Positions 60,809-64,000 of a DNA stretch of 64,000 nt are shown one piece after another; the first letter of the stretch is position 1, and each line of letters starts with the position of its first letter. The notes beneath the pieces are model-generated. The model was not told the origin of the DNA and did not search any database. It was given only the letters and a program-made list of their open reading frames with translations. Origin of the DNA: Kribbella solani (GTDB lineage: Bacteria > Actinomycetota > Actinomycetes > Propionibacteriales > Kribbellaceae); assembly GCF_014205295.1 (NCBI RefSeq), contig NZ_JACHNF010000001.1, forward strand, positions 1,798,001-1,862,000. The letters are read 5' to 3'. The position numbers and the translations under genes are program-made.

Positions 60809-63165
60809 GGCGTCCAGCGCCAGTCGCGGACCTCGGGGAGGTCATCGCCGTAGGTGGTCACGTGGGCGTGATGCCGCGTTCGCTGATCCGCGAAGTACTG
60901 ACGTGTGCTCGCCGCGCGCGTGCCCAGGGCCGGGACTCGGTCGATCACATCCATCGCCAGGTGGTACCGGTCGAGGTTGTTCCGGACGACCATGTCGAAC
61001 GGCGTGGTCGTCGTACCCTCCTCGATGTACCCGCGGACATGCAGATTCGCGTGCCCGTTCCGCCGGTAGGTGAGGCGGTGGATCAGCCACGGATAGCCGT
61101 GGTACGCGAAGATGACCGGCTTGTCGGTGGTGAACAACGCGTCGAACTCGGCATCCGGCAGGCCATGCGGATGTTCGGTCGCGTCCTGCAACCGCATCAG
61201 GTCGACCACGTTCACGACGCGGATCCGCAACTCCGGCAACTGCTGCCGAAGCAGATCCACCGCCGCCAGCGTCTCCATCGTCGGTACGTCACCCGCGCAC
61301 GCCATCACCACATCAGGATCACCGTCGTCGTTGCTCGCGAAGTCCCAGATCCCGGCGCCGCGAGCGCAATGCAGCGCGGCGTCCTCCCAGTCCAGCCAGT
61401 TCGGCTGCGGTTGCTTGCCCGCGACAACGACATTTATGTAGTTCCGGGTCCGCAGACAGTGGTCCATCGTGGACAGGAACGTGTTCGTGTCAGGTGGCAG
61501 GTACACCCGGACGACCTCGGCCTTCTTGTTCACCACATGATCGATGAACCCGGGGTCCTGATGCGAGAAGCCGTTGTGGTCCTGTCGCCAGACGTGCGAC
61601 GTGAGCAGGTAGTTCAGGGACGGGATGCGCCGCCGCCATTCCAGCCGGTTGATCGTCTTCAGCCACTTGGCGTGCTGATTCACCATCGAGTCGACGATGT
61701 GCACGAACGCCTCGTACGAGGAGAGCACGCCATGCCGGCCGGTCAGCAGGTACCCTTCCAGCCAGCCTTGGCAGGTGTGCTCGCTGAGGATCTCCAGCAC
61801 CCGCCCGTCCCGCGCGAGATGGTTGTCGCCGTCGCGCAGCTCGCCGAGCCAGCGCTTGCCGGTCACCTCGTACACGGCGCTCAACCGGTTCGACTCGGTC
61901 TCGTCCGGTCCGAAGAGCCGCAGGTTGTCCGGGTTCAGCGTGAACGCATCGCGCAGGTACGCACCGAAGACCTTCGTCGGCTCACCGTCCTCCGCGCCCG
62001 GCACCTTCACCGGCACGGCATACTCGGCCACCGCCGGCAGCTCCAGGTCGCGGCTGACTTCCCCACCGTTCGCGTGCGGGCTCGATCCCATCCGCCGCCG
62101 TGGTTCCGGGGCGAGCTCGACCACCGACGCGACCGGCCGCCCGTCCGCGTCGAACAGTTCTTCCGGCCGGTAGCTCCGCAGCCACGATTCCAGCTGGCGC
62201 AGATGATCCGGATTCGTCCGTACGCCGGACAACGGGACCTGGTGCGCCCGCCACGTACCCTCGACCTGTTCACCATCCACGGTGTGCGGCCCGGTCCAGC
62301 CCTTCGGCGTACGAAACACGATCATCGGCCAAGCGGGCCGACTCGCAGACCCCGAGCGTGCCTCGCGCTGGATCTCGTCGATCCGCTGCATGCACTGATC
62401 GAGTGTCGCCGCCAGTGCCTGATGCACGGCCTCCGGCTCGGATCCGGCGACCAGGTACGGCTCGTACCCGTACCCGCGGAACAGCGCGGTCAGCTCGTCG
62501 TCACCGATCCGCGCCAGGACGGCGGGGTTCGCGATCTTGTAGCCGTTCAGATGCAGGATCGGGAGTACGGCACCGTCGCGCGCCGGATCCAGGAACTTGT
62601 TCGAATGCCACGCCGCCGCGAGCGGACCGGTCTCGGCTTCGCCGTCACCGACCACGCATGCCACGACCAGGTCCGGATTGTCGGCCGCCGCGCCGTACGC
62701 GTGACTCAGCGAGTAGCCGAGCTCGCCACCCTCGTTGATCGAGCCCGGCACGTCCGCGGCCACATGGCTCGGAATCCCACCCGGAAACGAGAACTGCTTG
62801 AACAGGCGGGCCATGCCGACCTCGTCCCGCGTCGTGTTCGGGTACGCGGCGGTCCAACTGCCCTCCAGCCAGGTGTTCGCCACCAGCGCCGGACCGCCAT
62901 GGCCCGGACCGGTCACGAACAGCACGTCCCGATCACCCTGCCGGATCACCCGGTTGAGGTGCGCGTAGAGCAGGTTGAGCCCGGGCGTCGTACCCCAGTG
63001 ACCGAGCAGCCGGGGCTTGATGTGCTCCGGCTGCAACGGCTCGCGGAGCAGCGGGTTGGCGAGTAGGTAGATCTGCCCGACGGACAGGTAGTTCGCGGCC
63101 CGCCAGTACGCGTCGATCCCATGCAGTTCCGCGTCGGCCAGCGGCCTGGTACCCAGCTGCTCCAC
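60805..63165 (-). CDS. xfp: Phosphoketolase (D-xylulose-5-P / D-fructose-6-P)
   Basis: 786 residues, full length for the family. TPP-dependent cleavage of xylulose-5-P or fructose-6-P to acetyl phosphate. Motifs: [14 protein letters not shown] near the start, [22 protein letters not shown]-binding [20 protein letters not shown], and [12 protein letters not shown] and [13 protein letters not shown] in the C-terminal half. GTG 63165 follows GGAGGGGG; the frame stays open upstream but non-homologous. No acetate kinase gene adjoins it. Convergent with VKOR. Confidence 0.94.
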   Translation of the reverse strand: MEQLGTRPLADAELHGIDAYWRAANYLSVGQIYLLANPLLREPLQPEHIKPRLLGHWGTTPGLNLLYAHLNRVIRQGDRDVLFVTGPGHGGPALVANTWLEGSWTAAYPNTTRDEVGMARLFKQFSFPGGIPSHVAADVPGSINEGGELGYSLSHAYGAAADNPDLVVACVVGDGEAETGPLAAAWHSNKFLDPARDGAVLPILHLNGYKIANPAVLARIGDDELTALFRGYGYEPYLVAGSEPEAVHQALAATLDQCMQRIDEIQREARSGSASRPAWPMIVFRTPKGWTGPHTVDGEQVEGTWRAHQVPLSGVRTNPDHLRQLESWLRSYRPEELFDADGRPVASVVELAPEPRRRMGSSPHANGGEVSRDLELPAVAEYAVPVKVPGAEDGEPTKVFGAYLRDAFTLNPDNLRLFGPDETESNRLSAVYEVTGKRWLGELRDGDNHLARDGRVLEILSEHTCQGWLEGYLLTGRHGVLSSYEAFVHIVDSMVNQHAKWLKTINRLEWRRRIPSLNYLLTSHVWRQDHNGFSHQDPGFIDHVVNKKAEVVRVYLPPDTNTFLSTMDHCLRTRNYINVVVAGKQPQPNWLDWEDAALHCARGAGIWDFASNDDGDPDVVMACAGDVPTMETLAAVDLLRQQLPELRIRVVNVVDLMRLQDATEHPHGLPDAEFDALFTTDKPVIFAYHGYPWLIHRLTYRRNGHANLHVRGYIEEGTTTTPFDMVVRNNLDRYHLAMDVIDRVPALGTRAASTRQYFADQRTRHHAHVTTYGDDLPEVRDWRWTP

Positions 63166-63396
63166 GTCTCGCCCCCTCCGGTGCCCTGGTTTCCAGCCCG
63201 CCAGTACCCGATGGCGCGGGCCACAATCGGCGCGGTAGGATTGATTCTCGATCGCGCTTACAGGAGCGGTGAATTCTGAGCCGTGTTCCTGGAGGACCCT
63301 CTGGACGGCTCCGCGTGACGTCTCGTCCGCGGGCCGGTCCTCGTGCGGTCTGGCGTTCCGCCGCGGCTCCGTCGTGGCACGACACAGGAGGAAACG
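63166..63396. other. Divergent promoter gap between phosphoketolase and helicase genes
   Basis: 231 bp carrying both ribosome sites. I see no clear dyad, -10/-35 pair or RNA motif. Confidence 0.5.
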
Positions 63397-64000
63397 TTGG
63401 CCCGACGAGGTCAGCGCCAGCCCGGCGCTACCCGTTCCGCAGCAGCACCCCGTCGACGGCGCCGTACCCGCGACGGTGAGTCGGACGGTCTGATCCAGGT
63501 CCTCGCCCAGGCGGTGCGCGAGGTCGAGGGCGCGGTCACGCGGTCCGCGACCAAGCCGTCGACCCGGACCAAGTTCCAGGTCGTCGCCCTGCTCGTCCGC
63601 GAGGAGCGGGCCCGGGTGAACGGTGACACGGCCGCGACCGAGGCGTACCGGACCGAGCAGCTCCGGCGGCTCGACGGGATCGCCACGATCCTGGCCAAGA
63701 CCGCCGCGCTGGACCCGTCGCTGCTCGGTCTGCTGGCCGAGGAGGCGGTGATCTCCGAGGCGGCCGCGACGCTGCGCAGGCAGATGCTGGCCGACGCCGG
63801 GATCGAGCCGCCCGAGGAGCCCGAGCCGGTCCAGCCGGAGATCGCCCCGGAGACCACGTCCCGGCGGGTCGTACCGCAGGCGGTGGTCTCGCGGCAGCTG
63901 GCCAACCCGTTCCTGACCCCGGACTTCTCCGCCGCGCCGGCCCGGCCGGCGCACGCCGGCCGGCTGGCGGGCTGGGAGCTGATCGGGCCGTTGCTGCGCT
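63397..64000 (+). CDS. SNF2/DEAD-box family helicase, N-terminal part (cut by window edge)
   Basis: Open from TTG 63397, with a strong AGGAGG five bases upstream, to the last base: 201 codons, no stop. The first ~30 residues are very Arg/Ala-rich; then [57 protein letters not shown] and [15 protein letters not shown], ending [11 protein letters not shown] recognise this as the N-terminal part of a large actinobacterial SNF2-like helicase; the ATPase motifs would lie beyond the window. The partial view limits certainty. Confidence 0.65.
   Translation, partial: MARRGQRQPGATRSAAAPRRRRRTRDGESDGLIQVLAQAVREVEGAVTRSATKPSTRTKFQVVALLVREERARVNGDTAATEAYRTEQLRRLDGIATILAKTAALDPSLLGLLAEEAVISEAAATLRRQMLADAGIEPPEEPEPVQPEIAPETTSRRVVPQAVVSRQLANPFLTPDFSAAPARPAHAGRLAGWELIGPLLR

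Noticed and set aside
60388..63066. 892-codon open frame antisense to phosphoketolase
   Set aside because: Mirror of a highly GC-biased gene; rich in Arg/Val/His with no family features.
1..64000. CRISPR arrays, rRNA, tRNA genes or transposases
   Set aside because: Looked for evenly spaced repeats, tRNA-like T-arms and transposase motifs on both strands by eye; none convincing, though a tRNA scan program would be more reliable.

Overview
The window is high-GC actinobacterial chromosome: dense gene packing, many GTG and TTG starts, several 1-4 bp start/stop overlaps, an HrdB-type principal sigma factor with a long Lys/Ala-rich N-terminus, DUF5753 and ECF41-type regulators, a standalone vitamin-K-epoxide-reductase homologue, and frequent CGTAC/GTACG word use. 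I read it as a member of the Propionibacteriales close to Kribbella. That placement is inference from gene content and style, because no rRNA lies in the window.

Layout. 0-8 kb: end of a LysE exporter, a glycogen-debranching-type glycosidase, a DUF456 protein, a small secreted protein followed by a two-component system, a decayed polyphosphate kinase 2 and an MFS anion symporter. 7.9-11.2 kb: a small accessory-looking island with a coiled-coil protein with a Cys-rich head divergent from a tyrosine recombinase. Between them is a perfect 10-6-10 inverted repeat shaped like a Xer/dif site, and beyond the recombinase lies a 90-bp nested cruciform. 11-17 kb: a DHA2 drug exporter with its TetR regulator, then a ROK / TIM-barrel isomerase / Gfo-Idh-MocA sugar operon. 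17-26 kb: principal sigma factor with DUF6412 and a YidC paralogue, a HhH-GPD repair protein, a universal stress protein, a glutamate-cysteine-ligase-family enzyme, DNA polymerase IV, a zinc-ribbon TPR protein, hemerythrin and YccF. 25-34 kb: an overlapping SDR / saccharopine-dehydrogenase-like / hydrolase operon divergent from its TetR regulator, exonuclease III, a prolyl-oligopeptidase-family peptidase and a second sigma-70 factor. 34-45 kb: secreted endonuclease/phosphatase-fold protein, HAD hydrolase, CPBP protease, DyP peroxidase, ATP-dependent DNA ligase, methyltransferase, XRE-DUF5753 regulator, a frameshifted cytochrome oxidase subunit I and a secreted DUF1906 protein. 45-52 kb: TetR with a Cmx/CmrA-type exporter, replicative dnaE divergent from a LysR regulator, and a lexA-family gene. 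52-64 kb: MerR with an imine-reductase-like enzyme, methyltransferase, ECF41 sigma factor with a standalone SnoaL protein, an AurF-like oxygenase with a ferredoxin-FNR fusion, an MFS transporter, a DUF929/VKOR disulfide pair, phosphoketolase and the start of a SNF2-type helicase cut by the right edge.

How the parts relate. Most local logic is divergent regulator/target pairs with visible dyads: TetR-DHA2, TetR-SDR, TetR-Cmx, LysR-dnaE and MerR-imine reductase. Three stretches look unlike ordinary chromosome: the recombinase island, whose coiled-coil gene has a repetitive 3' end that would gain a long Pro-rich tail from one extra tetranucleotide; a family of paired CCCCAAACCGGTTTGGGG palindromes at 34.7 and 51.5 kb with conserved spacer sequence; and the damaged ctaD and PPK2 genes. 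I saw no rRNA, no recognisable tRNA gene, no CRISPR array and no insertion sequence.
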